Shown here: piece after piece, positions 1 to 9,899 of the stretch
Layout: the number at the start of each line of letters is the position of its first letter
Position numbering within the stretch: position 1 is the stretch's first letter
Assembly (NCBI GenBank): GCA_000209465.1
Contig: GL890583.1
Location: 431,282 to 495,281 of the forward strand
Direction: 5' to 3'
Source of the DNA: Lachnospiraceae oral taxon 107 str. F0167
GTDB lineage: Bacteria; Bacillota; Clostridia; Lachnospirales; Lachnospiraceae
Length of the DNA stretch: 64,000 nt
Translations under genes and position numbers: made by a program
The notes under the pieces: generated by a model
Told to the model about the DNA's origin: nothing
Seen by the model: only the letters and a program-made list of their open reading frames with translations
The model's database searches: none

Positions 1-1253
1 TACTTGAATTTATTTCGCCGATAAAAGAAGCGAAAATTGATACAAAAAATGATTTAAAAAGAAACATTTACAATAATCTTTTAAAACTTGGTAATGAAAA
101 GCTTCCATGGGGAACTCTTACAGGAATAAGACCTACAAAGATAGTAATGGAAATGCTTGAAAATAATATATCTTTTGAAGATATAAGAAAGTATTTAAAG
201 GAGATTTATCTTGTAGGTGATAAAAGGATTGAACTTTGTATAAATACTGCACGAACAGAATTTGAGATACTTAAAAAGGTGGATTATAAAGAGGGATACA
301 GCCTCTATATAGGCATACCTTTTTGCCCGACAAGATGCCTATACTGTTCATTTACATCATATTCCATATCTCAGTGGAAAAAGGATACGGATATTTATAT
401 TGAATCTCTTTGTAAGGAACTTATTGCAGTATCAAAAATGTATGCCGGTAAAAAGCTACAAACCGTTTATATGGGAGGTGGTACACCTACTTCTTTAGAA
501 GCGTATCAATTGGCAAAAATTTTAAATGTTGTAAAGGAAAACTTTGATCTTTCAAATCTTTTGGAGCTTACTGTAGAAGCCGGAAGAGCTGACAGCATAA
601 CAAGAGAAAAACTTGAGGCTTTAAAGGCTACGGGTGTGGATAGAATTTCTATAAATCCACAGACCATGCAACAAAAGACTTTGGATTTGATTGGCAGACA
701 TCATAGCGTTGAAGATATATATGAAAGTTTTAGCCTTGCAAGAGAAATCGGCTTTGAAAATATAAATATGGATTTTATTATCGGGCTAAACGGCGAGAAC
801 TTGGATGATGTTATAGACAGCTTTACAAAGGTTAGAGAATTTGCGCCCGAGTCTATTACCATACATTCGCTTGCGCTAAAGAGAGCCGCAAGACTTAATA
901 CAGAGAATAAAAGAGAAATCATGGATAACAGCCTTATTTTATCAATGATAAATACGGCAATTGATACCTGCATTGATCTTGGATTAAATCCGTATTATTT
1001 ATATCGCCAAAAGAATATGGCAGGAAATCTTGAGAATATAGGTTTTTCAAAACCGCATAAAGAATGTCTTTATAATATATTGATTATGGAAGAGAAACAG
1101 ACTATCATAGCTTGTGGAGCGGGAACATCAAGTAAAATAGTTTTTGGTGACGGCAGAATTGAGAGAATCGAAAATGTTAAAGATCCCAAGCTGTATATTG
1201 AAAGACTTGATGAAATGATAATGAGAAAGGAAAAAATGAATGGCATTGATTAA
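1..1253 (+). CDS. hemZ: Oxygen-independent coproporphyrinogen III oxidase-like HemZ, 5' end cut by the window
   Basis: Radical SAM enzyme of the HemN/HemZ group, which oxidatively decarboxylates coproporphyrinogen III in anaerobic heme synthesis. The first ATG of the uninterrupted frame is at 147, but the frame is open from base 3 and encodes the conserved HemZ segment WGTLTGIRPTKI at 108-143. The gene therefore starts before the window and 416 residues are visible. The cluster-binding cysteines CPTRCLYC begin at base 324, followed by the SAM-binding GGGTPT. The 3' end overlaps hisS by 14 bp, which suggests translational coupling. HemZ-type proteins often lack proven coproporphyrinogen activity, so the exact substrate is an inference from family. 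Confidence 0.93.
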   Translation, partial: LEFISPIKEAKIDTKNDLKRNIYNNLLKLGNEKLPWGTLTGIRPTKIVMEMLENNISFEDIRKYLKEIYLVGDKRIELCINTARTEFEILKKVDYKEGYSLYIGIPFCPTRCLYCSFTSYSISQWKKDTDIYIESLCKELIAVSKMYAGKKLQTVYMGGGTPTSLEAYQLAKILNVVKENFDLSNLLELTVEAGRADSITREKLEALKATGVDRISINPQTMQQKTLDLIGRHHSVEDIYESFSLAREIGFENINMDFIIGLNGENLDDVIDSFTKVREFAPESITIHSLALKRAARLNTENKREIMDNSLILSMINTAIDTCIDLGLNPYYLYRQKNMAGNLENIGFSKPHKECLYNILIMEEKQTIIACGAGTSSKIVFGDGRIERIENVKDPKLYIERLDEMIMRKEKMNGID

Positions 1254-2499
1254 AAAAAGTGTCACCGGAATGAAGGATATACTTCCTGAGGAGATGTTTA
1301 TCAGAGATTATTTGATAAATATTATTAAAAAGACTTATGGAAGTTTCGGTTTTACCTCCATTGAAACTCCGGCTATGGAGCATATAGAAAATCTTTTAAG
1401 TAAGCAGGGCGGTGACAATGAAAAGCTTATTTTTAAGATTCTAAAAAGAGGTGAGAAATTACAGCTTGAAGATATAAATGATGAGAATGATTTGGTGGAT
1501 GCCGGACTCAGATATGACCTTACATTGCCGCTTGCCAGATATTATGCAAATAATCAGGCAAATCTTCCAAATCCTTTTAAAGCTTTACAGATAGGTAATG
1601 TTTATAGAGCTGACAGACCGCAAAAGGGCAGATTCAGACAGTTTACACAATGTGATATAGATATTTTGGGTGAGGCGTCAAATCTTGCGGAAATAGAGCT
1701 TATACTTGCCACTACAAAGGCACTCAGTCAGATAGCACATGGTAAGAAGTTTACTGTAAGAATAAATGACAGAAGAGTTCTTATGGCAATGGCTCTTTAT
1801 GCCGGTTATTCACAAGATAATATAGGTAATGTGTTTATTATCCTTGATAAGATGGATAAAATCGGACTTGCAGGAGTAAGGAAAGAATTAAATGAACTCG
1901 ACGGAGAGGAAAAATGTGAGAAATATCTAAGCCTTTTTGACGGACTCACAAATAATTCAAAAGCACTTATTTCTTTAAAGGACAGTCTGTCAGGTTTTAT
2001 TGAAGATGGTGTTTTAGATGGCTTATCCGAGATAATGAATACAGTATTGGATGTTAAATCAAATGATTTCTCATTGGAATTTGATCCTACTTTAGTTCGT
2101 GGTATGGGATATTATACCGGAACCATTTTTGAGGTAAGTATGGAAGGTTTTCCCGGTTCGGTAGCCGGTGGAGGAAGATATGATAAAATGATCGGAAAAT
2201 TTACAGGTAATGATACGGCTGCTTGCGGTTTTTCTATCGGTTTTGAAAGAATTATAACCATACTTATGGATGCAGGATTTAAAATTCCGGATGAAAGCAA
2301 AAAAATTGCATTCCTTTATGAAAAGAATATTGATGCGGCTGTATTAACAAATATATTAAAAGAGGCGGCAGCGCTTAGAGAGTCGGGAAATATTGTTTTG
2401 GTTTCCAAGATGAATAAAAATAAAAAGTTCCAAAAAGAAGGACTTGAAAAACAAGGATATACACAATTCAAAGAATTTTATAGAGAAGCTTTAAAGTAG
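1240..2499 (+). CDS. hisS: Histidyl-tRNA synthetase
   Basis: Class II aminoacyl-tRNA synthetase that charges tRNA-His in the cytoplasm. At 419 residues it is the normal length. The opening MKDILPEE, the LRYDLTLPLARY segment (about 90-101), motif 2 with RPQKGRFRQFTQCDID (about 126-141) and the histidine-specific LVRGMGYYTGT (about 285) are all present. They are followed by GGGRYD and the motif 3 arginine region SIGFERI, then an anticodon-binding domain. Full length with both His motifs argues against the regulatory paralogue HisZ. The ATG at 1240 lies inside the end of hemZ; aspS follows after 13 bp. Confidence 0.96.
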   Translation: MALIKKSVTGMKDILPEEMFIRDYLINIIKKTYGSFGFTSIETPAMEHIENLLSKQGGDNEKLIFKILKRGEKLQLEDINDENDLVDAGLRYDLTLPLARYYANNQANLPNPFKALQIGNVYRADRPQKGRFRQFTQCDIDILGEASNLAEIELILATTKALSQIAHGKKFTVRINDRRVLMAMALYAGYSQDNIGNVFIILDKMDKIGLAGVRKELNELDGEEKCEKYLSLFDGLTNNSKALISLKDSLSGFIEDGVLDGLSEIMNTVLDVKSNDFSLEFDPTLVRGMGYYTGTIFEVSMEGFPGSVAGGGRYDKMIGKFTGNDTAACGFSIGFERIITILMDAGFKIPDESKKIAFLYEKNIDAAVLTNILKEAAALRESGNIVLVSKMNKNKKFQKEGLEKQGYTQFKEFYREALK

Positions 2500-2512
2500 T
2501 TAGGAGAAGAAG

Positions 2513-4297
2513 ATGGCGGAATCAATGCTTGGCTTAAAAAGGAGCCATAGATGTGCAGAGGTTGTAAATGCAACTTTTGAGAGTGAAGTTACTGTAATGG
2601 GTTGGGTTCAAAAGAACCGTAATAAGGGTGGAATCATATTCTGTGATTTAAGAGATCGCTCAGGTATATTACAGATTATTTTTGAAGAGGAAGAATGCGG
2701 CAGTGAAGTGTTTAATAAAGCAATGAAGCTTAAGCAGGAGTTTTGTATTGCCGTAACAGGAATATTAAAAAAGAGAAGCGGAGCTTTTAATGAATCACTA
2801 AAGACCGGTGAACTTGAAGTCAGAGCCACAGGACTTAGAATACTTTCAGAGTCTGAAACCCCGCCATTCCATATAGAAGAGGATTCAAAGACAAAGGAAG
2901 AACTTAGATTAAAATACAGATTCCTTGACCTTAGAAGACCTGATCTTCAAAGAAATCTTATGGTCAGAAGCAAGGTAGCTACAACCACGAGAAATTTCCT
3001 TGCCGAAAACGGTTTCTTAGAGATTGAAACACCTACTCTTATAAAGAGTTCTCCTGAGGGTGCAAGAGATTATCTTGTGCCAAGCCGTGTATATCCGGGA
3101 AGTTTTTATGCACTCCCGCAGTCACCACAGCTTTTTAAGCAGCTTTTGATGGTATCGGGCTATGACAGATATTTCCAGCTTGCAAGATGCTACAGGGATG
3201 AGGATCTTAGAGCTGATAGACAGCCTGAATTTACACAGATTGATATGGAACTTTCATTTGTTGATGTGGATGATGTTTTGGATGTAAATGAGAGACTTTT
3301 ACAAAGACTCTTTAAGGATGTACTGGATATTGATGTGAGCCTTCCTATACAGAGGATGACATGGCAGGAGGCTATGGATCGATTCGGTTCAGATAAACCG
3401 GACCTTAGATTCGGTATGGAATTAAAGGATGTTTCAAATGTCGTTGCAAACTCTGAATTTGCAGTATTTAAAAATGCTTTGGCGTCAGGTGGAAGTGTAA
3501 GAGGTATCAATGCAACCGGACAGGCAGGAATGCCAAGAAAGAAAATTGATGCACTTGTAGAATTTGTAAAGAGTTACAGAGCTAAGGGACTTGCCTATAT
3601 GGCTATTGAAGCTGACGGAAATATAAAGTCATCATTTGCCAAGTTTATGACAGAGGCTGAGATTGAAGGATTAAAGCAGGCAATGGATGCAAAGCCGGGA
3701 GATATGCTTTTCTTTGCTGCAGACAGCAATAAGATAGTCTGGGATACTCTTGGCGCATTGAGAGTTGAACTTGCAAGTCAGCTTGGACTTTTAAAGAAGG
3801 ATGATTACAAATTCCTTTGGGTTACACAGTTCCCTCTGCTTGAGTGGTCAGAGGAAGAAAACAGATTTAAGGCAATGCACCATCCATTTACTGCGCCTAT
3901 GGATGAGGACTGGCAGTATATTGACTCGGATCCCGGCAGAGTAAGAGCCAAGGCATATGATATTGTACTTAACGGTACCGAAATAGGTGGAGGTTCTGTA
4001 AGAATACATCAGGGTGATGTTCAGGCAAAGATGTTTGAGGTTCTGGGACTTATAAAGGAAGTGGCACAGGAGAGATTCGGATATTTGCTTGAGGCATTCA
4101 AATATGGTGTTCCTCCTCATGCAGGACTTGCATACGGTCTTGACAGGGTGGTAATGCTTATGGTGGAAGCTGATTCTATCAGAGATGTTATAGCATTTCC
4201 TAAGGTAAAAGATGCGTCGGATCTTATGACAAATGCCCCTGACAGAGTGGATGATGCACAACTTAAGGAACTTGGACTTATAATAAAAGAGGAATAG
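2513..4297 (+). CDS. aspS: Aspartyl-tRNA synthetase
   Basis: Class II synthetase of the bacterial AspRS type (594 residues, the expected size with the GAD insertion). It has an N-terminal OB-fold anticodon domain (about 1-110), SSPEGARDYLVPSR, motif 2 YRDEDLRADRQPEFTQ (about 222-237), the insertion domain, the HHPFTAP segment and motif 3 near GLAYGLDRVVML. A TAGGAGAAG ribosome-binding site at about 2499-2507 precedes the ATG. The order hisS-aspS directly after hemZ suggests one transcript. Whether it is discriminating or also charges tRNA-Asn cannot be told from sequence reading alone. Confidence 0.96.
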   Translation: MAESMLGLKRSHRCAEVVNATFESEVTVMGWVQKNRNKGGIIFCDLRDRSGILQIIFEEEECGSEVFNKAMKLKQEFCIAVTGILKKRSGAFNESLKTGELEVRATGLRILSESETPPFHIEEDSKTKEELRLKYRFLDLRRPDLQRNLMVRSKVATTTRNFLAENGFLEIETPTLIKSSPEGARDYLVPSRVYPGSFYALPQSPQLFKQLLMVSGYDRYFQLARCYRDEDLRADRQPEFTQIDMELSFVDVDDVLDVNERLLQRLFKDVLDIDVSLPIQRMTWQEAMDRFGSDKPDLRFGMELKDVSNVVANSEFAVFKNALASGGSVRGINATGQAGMPRKKIDALVEFVKSYRAKGLAYMAIEADGNIKSSFAKFMTEAEIEGLKQAMDAKPGDMLFFAADSNKIVWDTLGALRVELASQLGLLKKDDYKFLWVTQFPLLEWSEEENRFKAMHHPFTAPMDEDWQYIDSDPGRVRAKAYDIVLNGTEIGGGSVRIHQGDVQAKMFEVLGLIKEVAQERFGYLLEAFKYGVPPHAGLAYGLDRVVMLMVEADSIRDVIAFPKVKDASDLMTNAPDRVDDAQLKELGLIIKEE

Positions 4298-4331
4298 CAA
4301 TTTTACTTGACCATGCTTAGTTGGAGATTAT

Positions 4332-5009
4332 ATGGACGATGTAAAGATATTGGTGGTGGATGATGAAGCCAGAATGAGAAAACTTGTAAAAGATTTTCTC
4401 ACCATTAAAGGATTTATAGTGTTGGAAGCACAGGACGGTGAACAAGCTTTAAAAGTCTTTGATGAAAATAAAGATATAAAACTTATTTTACTGGATGTTA
4501 TGATGCCGAAACTTGACGGCTTTGAAACCTTAGAGGTTTTAAGGCAGTATTCTAAAGTGCCTGTTATTATGTTGACTGCAAGAAGTGAAGAAAGAGATGA
4601 GCTTTTGGGATATAAACTTGGTGTGGATGAGTATATTACAAAGCCTTTTTCACCCAAAATACTTGTGGCAAGAGTGGAGGCGGTACTTAGAAGAACAATA
4701 GGTGAATCTGAAGAAAAGCTTGTAGCAGGTGCTATTGAGATAGATAAGGTGGCAAGAAGCGTATATATAGATCAAAAACCTGTTGATTTAAGCTTTAAAG
4801 AATATGAACTTTTAACATATTTTATTGAGAATAAGGGTATTGCATTGTCCAGAGAAAAAATTTTAAGTTCTGTATGGAATTATGATTATTTTGGAGATGC
4901 CAGAACCATTGATACCCATGTAAAAAAACTTCGTGCAAAGATGGGTGAGCGTGGAGACTATATAAAAACCGTTTGGGGCATGGGATATAAGTTTGAGGTT
5001 ACATCATAG
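4332..5009 (+). CDS. OmpR/PhoB-family response regulator
   Basis: A 225-residue two-component regulator with an N-terminal receiver and a C-terminal winged-helix DNA-binding domain. The acidic pair D10/D11, phosphoacceptor D55 in LILLDVMMP, and the conserved lysine of YITKPFSP are present. The effector half contains RTIDTHVKKLRAKMG, typical of the recognition-helix region. No kinase is adjacent. The nearest same-strand orphan kinase is at 8367, beyond gltX and a helicase, and is the likely partner. A short imperfect hairpin (about 5010-5035) follows the stop and could be a weak terminator. Target genes are unknown; the downstream cobalamin genes are one possibility. Confidence 0.92.
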   Translation: MDDVKILVVDDEARMRKLVKDFLTIKGFIVLEAQDGEQALKVFDENKDIKLILLDVMMPKLDGFETLEVLRQYSKVPVIMLTARSEERDELLGYKLGVDEYITKPFSPKILVARVEAVLRRTIGESEEKLVAGAIEIDKVARSVYIDQKPVDLSFKEYELLTYFIENKGIALSREKILSSVWNYDYFGDARTIDTHVKKLRAKMGERGDYIKTVWGMGYKFEVTS

Positions 5010-5056
5010 TAAGCATTTTGATAAAGTGCTTTAAAGTTAATAGATAAGGAGAGGGT

Positions 5057-6508
5057 ATGACAAAAATAAGGACAAGATATGCACCAAGTCCTACCGGAAG
5101 AATGCATGTAGGAAATCTAAGAACCGCATTATACGCATATTTAATTGCGAAGCATGAGGGTGGAGATTTTCTGCTTAGAATAGAGGATACAGACCAGGAA
5201 AGATATGTGGAGGGTGCTATAGACATTATCTACAGAACTTTGGAAAAAACAGGTCTTATACATGATGAAGGTCCTGATAAGGATGGTGGAGTCGGACCAT
5301 ATGTGCAAAGTGAAAGACAAAAGCAGGGACTCTATTTGGAGTATGCTAAAAAACTTATAGAAAAAAAGCAGGCATATTATTGTTTTTGTACTCCGGAAAG
5401 ACTTAATTCACTCAGATCAAATGTGAATGGTGAAGAAATTATGAAATATGATAAGCATTGCCTTTCACTGTCCGAGGAGGAAATAAAAGAAAAACTTGAA
5501 AGCGGTATCCCATATGTGATCCGTCAAAACAACCCTACAACCGGAACAACATCATTCCATGATGATATCTATGGTGATATTACAGTGGATAATTCCGAGC
5601 TGGATGATATGGTTCTTATAAAATCGGACGGCTATCCTACTTATAACTTTGCCAATGTTGTTGATGATCATTTAATGGGAATCACACATGTAGTCAGAGG
5701 AAATGAGTATCTTTCATCATCACCTAAGTACAACAGATTGTATGAGGCATTCGGATGGGAAGTACCGACCTATGTACACTGTCCTTTAATAACCAATGAG
5801 GAGCATAAAAAGCTTTCAAAAAGAAGCGGACATTCATCGTTTGAGGATTTGACAGAACAGGGTTATGTCTCAGAGGCAATAGTAAACTTTGTGGCACTTC
5901 TTGGATGGTCACCGGAGTATGATAAGGAGATATTCTCCTTACAGGAACTTATAGAGGCTTTTGATTATAAACATATTTCAAAATCACCTGCAGTCTTTGA
6001 TATGGTCAAGCTTTCATGGATGAATGGTGAATATTTAAAGAAAATGAGTGAGGAAGATTTCTTTAAACTGGCTGAGCCATATATTAAAGAAGTTATAAAA
6101 AAGCCACTGGATATTAAAAAGATATCAAATATGGTAAAAACAAGAATAGAAGTATTGCCTCAGATAGGTTCACATATTGATTTCTTTGAGGAATTACCTG
6201 AATATGATACAGAAATGTATACACATAAAAAAATGAAAACAAATTCTGAGAATTCATTAGCTCTTTTAAAGGAAGTATTACCGCTTTTAGAGAATACCGA
6301 CGAGTATACCAATGATAATTTGTTCTCTATCTTACAGGAATTCGGTAAGGAACATGAGTATAAGACAGGATTTATTATGTGGCCTATAAGAACTGCACTT
6401 TCAGGAAAGCAAATGACTCCTGCCGGTGCTACGGAGATTATGGAAGTTCTTGGAAAAGAAGAATCAATAAGAAGGATTAAGATTGGAATTGATAAATTAC
6501 AGCAGTAA
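5057..6508 (+). CDS. gltX: Glutamyl-tRNA synthetase
   Basis: Class I synthetase, 483 residues. The HIGH signature appears as HVGN at 17-20 within [12 protein letters not shown], and the KMSKS signature as KLSKR at about 252. The Rossmann catalytic half is followed by the alpha-helical anticodon-binding half. A strong AAGGAGAGGG ribosome-binding site precedes the ATG. The 3' end overlaps the helicase gene by 26 bp. Many Clostridia use a non-discriminating GluRS that also makes Glu-tRNA-Gln for the amidotransferase route; the window does not show whether that holds here. Confidence 0.95.
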   Translation: MTKIRTRYAPSPTGRMHVGNLRTALYAYLIAKHEGGDFLLRIEDTDQERYVEGAIDIIYRTLEKTGLIHDEGPDKDGGVGPYVQSERQKQGLYLEYAKKLIEKKQAYYCFCTPERLNSLRSNVNGEEIMKYDKHCLSLSEEEIKEKLESGIPYVIRQNNPTTGTTSFHDDIYGDITVDNSELDDMVLIKSDGYPTYNFANVVDDHLMGITHVVRGNEYLSSSPKYNRLYEAFGWEVPTYVHCPLITNEEHKKLSKRSGHSSFEDLTEQGYVSEAIVNFVALLGWSPEYDKEIFSLQELIEAFDYKHISKSPAVFDMVKLSWMNGEYLKKMSEEDFFKLAEPYIKEVIKKPLDIKKISNMVKTRIEVLPQIGSHIDFFEELPEYDTEMYTHKKMKTNSENSLALLKEVLPLLENTDEYTNDNLFSILQEFGKEHEYKTGFIMWPIRTALSGKQMTPAGATEIMEVLGKEESIRRIKIGIDKLQQ

Positions 6509-8324
6509 TCAAAAAAAAGCCATAGAACATGGGGGCGGTCCCTTGATGGTGTTGGCAGGTCCCGGTTCCGGAAAAACCTTTGTAATTACACATAGAATAA
6601 AATATCTTATAAAGGGGCCGGGTGTAAACCCGGCCCATATTTTGGTTGTCACATTTTCAAGGGCGGCGGCAAAGGAGATGAAGGACAGATTTGAAAATCT
6701 ATACAGCAAAAGCCCTGTCACTTTTGGAACCTTTCATTCAGTATTCTTTAGCCTTTTAAAAACTGCCTATGGCTTTACATCGGAGCAAATAGCATCTGAT
6801 GAGCTTAGATATACAATTATAAAAGAATTGATAAAAAGAAACTCTATATTAAATGAGGATATTAATACTCTTTCAGGTAATCTTTTAAATGAAATTGCCC
6901 TTATAAAGCAGGACAATATAAATATAAAAAATTATTATTCAAACAGTATAGGAAGTGATGTATTTAAAAAAATATACAGGGAATATGAGGCTGAGCTTGA
7001 AACATTAAATAAACTTGATTTTGAAGATATGCTTTCCTTGACCTATGAACTTTTAAGTGAAAGAGAAGATATTTTAAAAGCTGTACAAAACAGATATCGA
7101 TATATACTTGTGGATGAGTTTCAGGATATTAACTTTTTGCAGTATAATATAATAAAACTTATGGCAGGAAAAGACCAAAATATTACAGTTGTCGGGGATG
7201 ATGATCAGTCCATATACAGATTCAGAGGTGCAAGACCGGAGATAATGCTTGGATTTGAAAGAGATTTTAAAAATGTTTCAAAAGTTTTTTTGGATATCAA
7301 TTTCAGATCGAGCACTCAGATAGTTGATGCTTCAACAAAGCTTATATCATTTAACAGTAAAAGATTTCCTAAAAGCTTTAGGGCTCATAAGGGTAGTGGT
7401 GCACCGGTTTCCGTGATAGAATTTAAAAATCCTTTCGGGGAGGTCAGCTCCATTGTAAATGATATAAAGGAATATATAAGAGCGAAACAGGATATAAACA
7501 ATATTGCTGTACTTTATCGCACCAATCTTTCGCCAAGACTTTTAATAGAAAGAATGATGAAAAACAATATCCCTTTTACAATAAGGGATTCCATTCCAAA
7601 TCTGTTTGAACATTGGGTGGCAAAGGATATAATATCCTATATAAGGCTTGCCCTAAATACAGGCAATAAAACCGATTTGCTACGAATATCAAATAAGCCG
7701 AACAGATATATAAGCAGGGATTCACTTTCCTCATCAAAAGCAAATATAGAAACGCTTTTTGATTATTATGATGATAAAAGTTATATGATCAAAAGAATAA
7801 TAGAATTAAGAGAGCATCTTAGAACAATAAAGAATTTAAGGCCGGCAACAGCCCTTAGATATATCAGAAATGTAGTCGGCTATGATGAATATATAGAAGA
7901 ATACTGTGATATGAACGGCATAGAAAGTGATGACTGCTATACCATTCTTGGTGATTTGGAAAACAGTGCCTCTGAATTTAATACTTTTAACGATTGGTTT
8001 ATACATATGGAGGAGTATAAAAATGAGCTTATTGAGGCGAGAAAAAAATCAAATGAAAATGATACAGGTGTAAGGCTTATGACATTCCATTCTTCCAAAG
8101 GTCTTGAATTTGATATAGTATATATTATTGATGTTAATGAGGGGAGTGTTCCTTATAAGAAGGCAAAAGGAGCGGAAGAGATAGAAGAAGAGCGCAGAAT
8201 GTTTTATGTTGCGATGACAAGAGCCAGAAATAAGCTTTTTATTTGTTATTGTAAGGAAAATTTCGGAAAGTCAATAGGTAAATCTGACTTTATAATAGAA
8301 CTTTCCTCCAAAGAAAGACCATAA
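6483..8324 (+). CDS. UvrD/PcrA-like superfamily 1 DNA helicase
   Basis: ATP-dependent 3'-5' DNA helicase of the UvrD/Rep/PcrA group. It shows Walker A GPGSGKT (26-32), Walker [10 protein letters not shown] (about 209), motif [16 protein letters not shown] (about 237), and motif [13 protein letters not shown] near the C-terminus. At 613 residues it is about 100 shorter than typical PcrA and lacks the usual C-terminal extension, so it may be a second, specialised helicase rather than the main PcrA. Translation probably starts at TTG 6483, inside the end of gltX, with AAGG 8 bases upstream. It lies between a response regulator and its probable kinase, with no obvious functional link. Confidence 0.85.
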   Translation: MELINYSSNQKKAIEHGGGPLMVLAGPGSGKTFVITHRIKYLIKGPGVNPAHILVVTFSRAAAKEMKDRFENLYSKSPVTFGTFHSVFFSLLKTAYGFTSEQIASDELRYTIIKELIKRNSILNEDINTLSGNLLNEIALIKQDNINIKNYYSNSIGSDVFKKIYREYEAELETLNKLDFEDMLSLTYELLSEREDILKAVQNRYRYILVDEFQDINFLQYNIIKLMAGKDQNITVVGDDDQSIYRFRGARPEIMLGFERDFKNVSKVFLDINFRSSTQIVDASTKLISFNSKRFPKSFRAHKGSGAPVSVIEFKNPFGEVSSIVNDIKEYIRAKQDINNIAVLYRTNLSPRLLIERMMKNNIPFTIRDSIPNLFEHWVAKDIISYIRLALNTGNKTDLLRISNKPNRYISRDSLSSSKANIETLFDYYDDKSYMIKRIIELREHLRTIKNLRPATALRYIRNVVGYDEYIEEYCDMNGIESDDCYTILGDLENSASEFNTFNDWFIHMEEYKNELIEARKKSNENDTGVRLMTFHSSKGLEFDIVYIIDVNEGSVPYKKAKGAEEIEEERRMFYVAMTRARNKLFICYCKENFGKSIGKSDFIIELSSKERP

Positions 8325-8366
8325 TTGATTTAGAGCGAAATATCTTACGGTCACTATGAGGTGTAT

Positions 8367-9896
8367 ATGATAAAAAAATTCAGTCATTCTCTTCGCATGA
8401 AGATAACCTTAATAATACTGTTTTTTATTTTTATATTATTATTGTCCATGGGAGTATTAAATAATTTCGGACTTCCGTTGTTTTATCAAAATGAAAAGGT
8501 CAGTGATATAAAAGAGGCATATTTAAAAATAGATAATGAAGTAATGAAAATCGGTTCTTTGGGGCAGGCAATTATTCAAAATAACCATGAAAATCAATCT
8601 GTTATAAATGACAGTGTATCAAATATTATTGTGGAATACTCCAATAAATATAATATTACTATAGTATTGGTGGATTCTTTTACAAATAAGGCAATATATT
8701 CCTCTGCAAGAGAGGGAGACAGCCTTTTAAGCAGGATACAGGACGGATTTATAGGTAATAAAGATATTGACAGCAAGGATATTCTGTATAAAAGTGAAAA
8801 TTATACAATAATACTGCATAGAATAGCTCAAAAAAGCTCTTTCATTGAAGCCTTCGGATATTGCAACGATAATCAGACCATGGTTATTATGTCCACACCT
8901 GTTGCCAGCTTGAAAGAAAGTGTGAATATATCAAATAAATTTCTTGTTTATATTGCAATTATAGGCTTTATTATTACAATAATCATAACTTTTATTATCG
9001 CAAAAATGATTACAAAACCTATACTTTTATTGGCAGATATATCAAATAAAATGGGGAAACTTGATTTTACCGCCAAATATACAGGAAACAGAAGTGATGA
9101 GATTCAGACACTGGGACAGAATATGAACTATATGTCAGACAGACTGGAAAAGGCAATAAATGAATTACAAAATGCCAATGAGCTTTTAAAAGAGGATATA
9201 AAAAGAAAAGAAGCTATTGATGAGATGCGAAGGGATTTTATTGCCAATGTATCACATGAACTTAAAACACCTATTGCACTTATACAAGGCTATGCCGAGG
9301 GGCTGAATGAGGGGCTATGTGAGGATGAGGAAAGCAGAAAGTACTATACCGAGGTGATTATGGATGAAAGTGAAAAGATGAATAAAATGGTAAAACAACT
9401 CCTTACACTTTCATCACTTGAATCCGGAAACAGTATATTAAATAAAGAAAAATTTAATATAACTGCACTTATAAGCAATATTCTAGGCTCGATATCCATA
9501 TTGATAGGCGAAAAAAATGTAAATATAATCTTTGATTCAAACAAGGAAATATATGTATATGCTGATGAATTCAAAATAGAAGAGGTAATCACAAATTATA
9601 TAAGCAATGCAATTCATCATGTAAAGGACTTTGGAGAAATAAAAATCACTGTAGATGATGACGGTAAGAATATAATTTTTAATGTCTATAATACAGGAAA
9701 TCCGATACCGAAAGAGGATTTAGGCAATGTTTGGGAAAAATTCTTTAAAGTTGATAAGGCACATTCCAGAGCATATGGTGGAAGCGGTATAGGACTTTCC
9801 ATAGTAAAAGCAATAATTGAGGCACATAATGGCAATGTTGATGTAAGAAATATAAATGACGGTGTGGAATTTGGCTTTAGAATACCAAAGGCATAA
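8367..9896 (+). CDS. Membrane sensor histidine kinase
   Basis: Two-component kinase of about 509 residues. A first transmembrane helix (about 9-32), an extracytoplasmic sensor of about 150 residues, a second helix (about 193-215) and a HAMP linker precede the HisKA dimerisation domain, which has NVSHELKTP with phospho-acceptor His at about 297. An HATPase domain with YISNAIHH (N box) and GGSGIGLSI (G2 box) follows. The frame also opens with GTG at 8361, but ATG 8367 has GAGGTG ideally placed upstream. It is the probable partner of the regulator at 4332. cbiD begins 3 bases after its stop, so the cobalamin genes are likely co-transcribed with it. Confidence 0.9.
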   Translation: MIKKFSHSLRMKITLIILFFIFILLLSMGVLNNFGLPLFYQNEKVSDIKEAYLKIDNEVMKIGSLGQAIIQNNHENQSVINDSVSNIIVEYSNKYNITIVLVDSFTNKAIYSSAREGDSLLSRIQDGFIGNKDIDSKDILYKSENYTIILHRIAQKSSFIEAFGYCNDNQTMVIMSTPVASLKESVNISNKFLVYIAIIGFIITIIITFIIAKMITKPILLLADISNKMGKLDFTAKYTGNRSDEIQTLGQNMNYMSDRLEKAINELQNANELLKEDIKRKEAIDEMRRDFIANVSHELKTPIALIQGYAEGLNEGLCEDEESRKYYTEVIMDESEKMNKMVKQLLTLSSLESGNSILNKEKFNITALISNILGSISILIGEKNVNIIFDSNKEIYVYADEFKIEEVITNYISNAIHHVKDFGEIKITVDDDGKNIIFNVYNTGNPIPKEDLGNVWEKFFKVDKAHSRAYGGSGIGLSIVKAIIEAHNGNVDVRNINDGVEFGFRIPKA

Positions 9897-9899
9897 GAT

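Noticed and set aside
1..146. Treating the first 146 bases as non-coding, with hemZ starting at ATG 147
   Set aside because: The hemZ frame is open from base 3 and encodes the conserved WGTLTGIRPTKI segment, so the gene begins before the window.
3848..4300. A 150-codon minus-strand frame opposite the end of aspS
   Set aside because: It lies wholly within aspS on the opposite strand, has no ribosome-binding site, and its composition is what antisense of a coding region gives.
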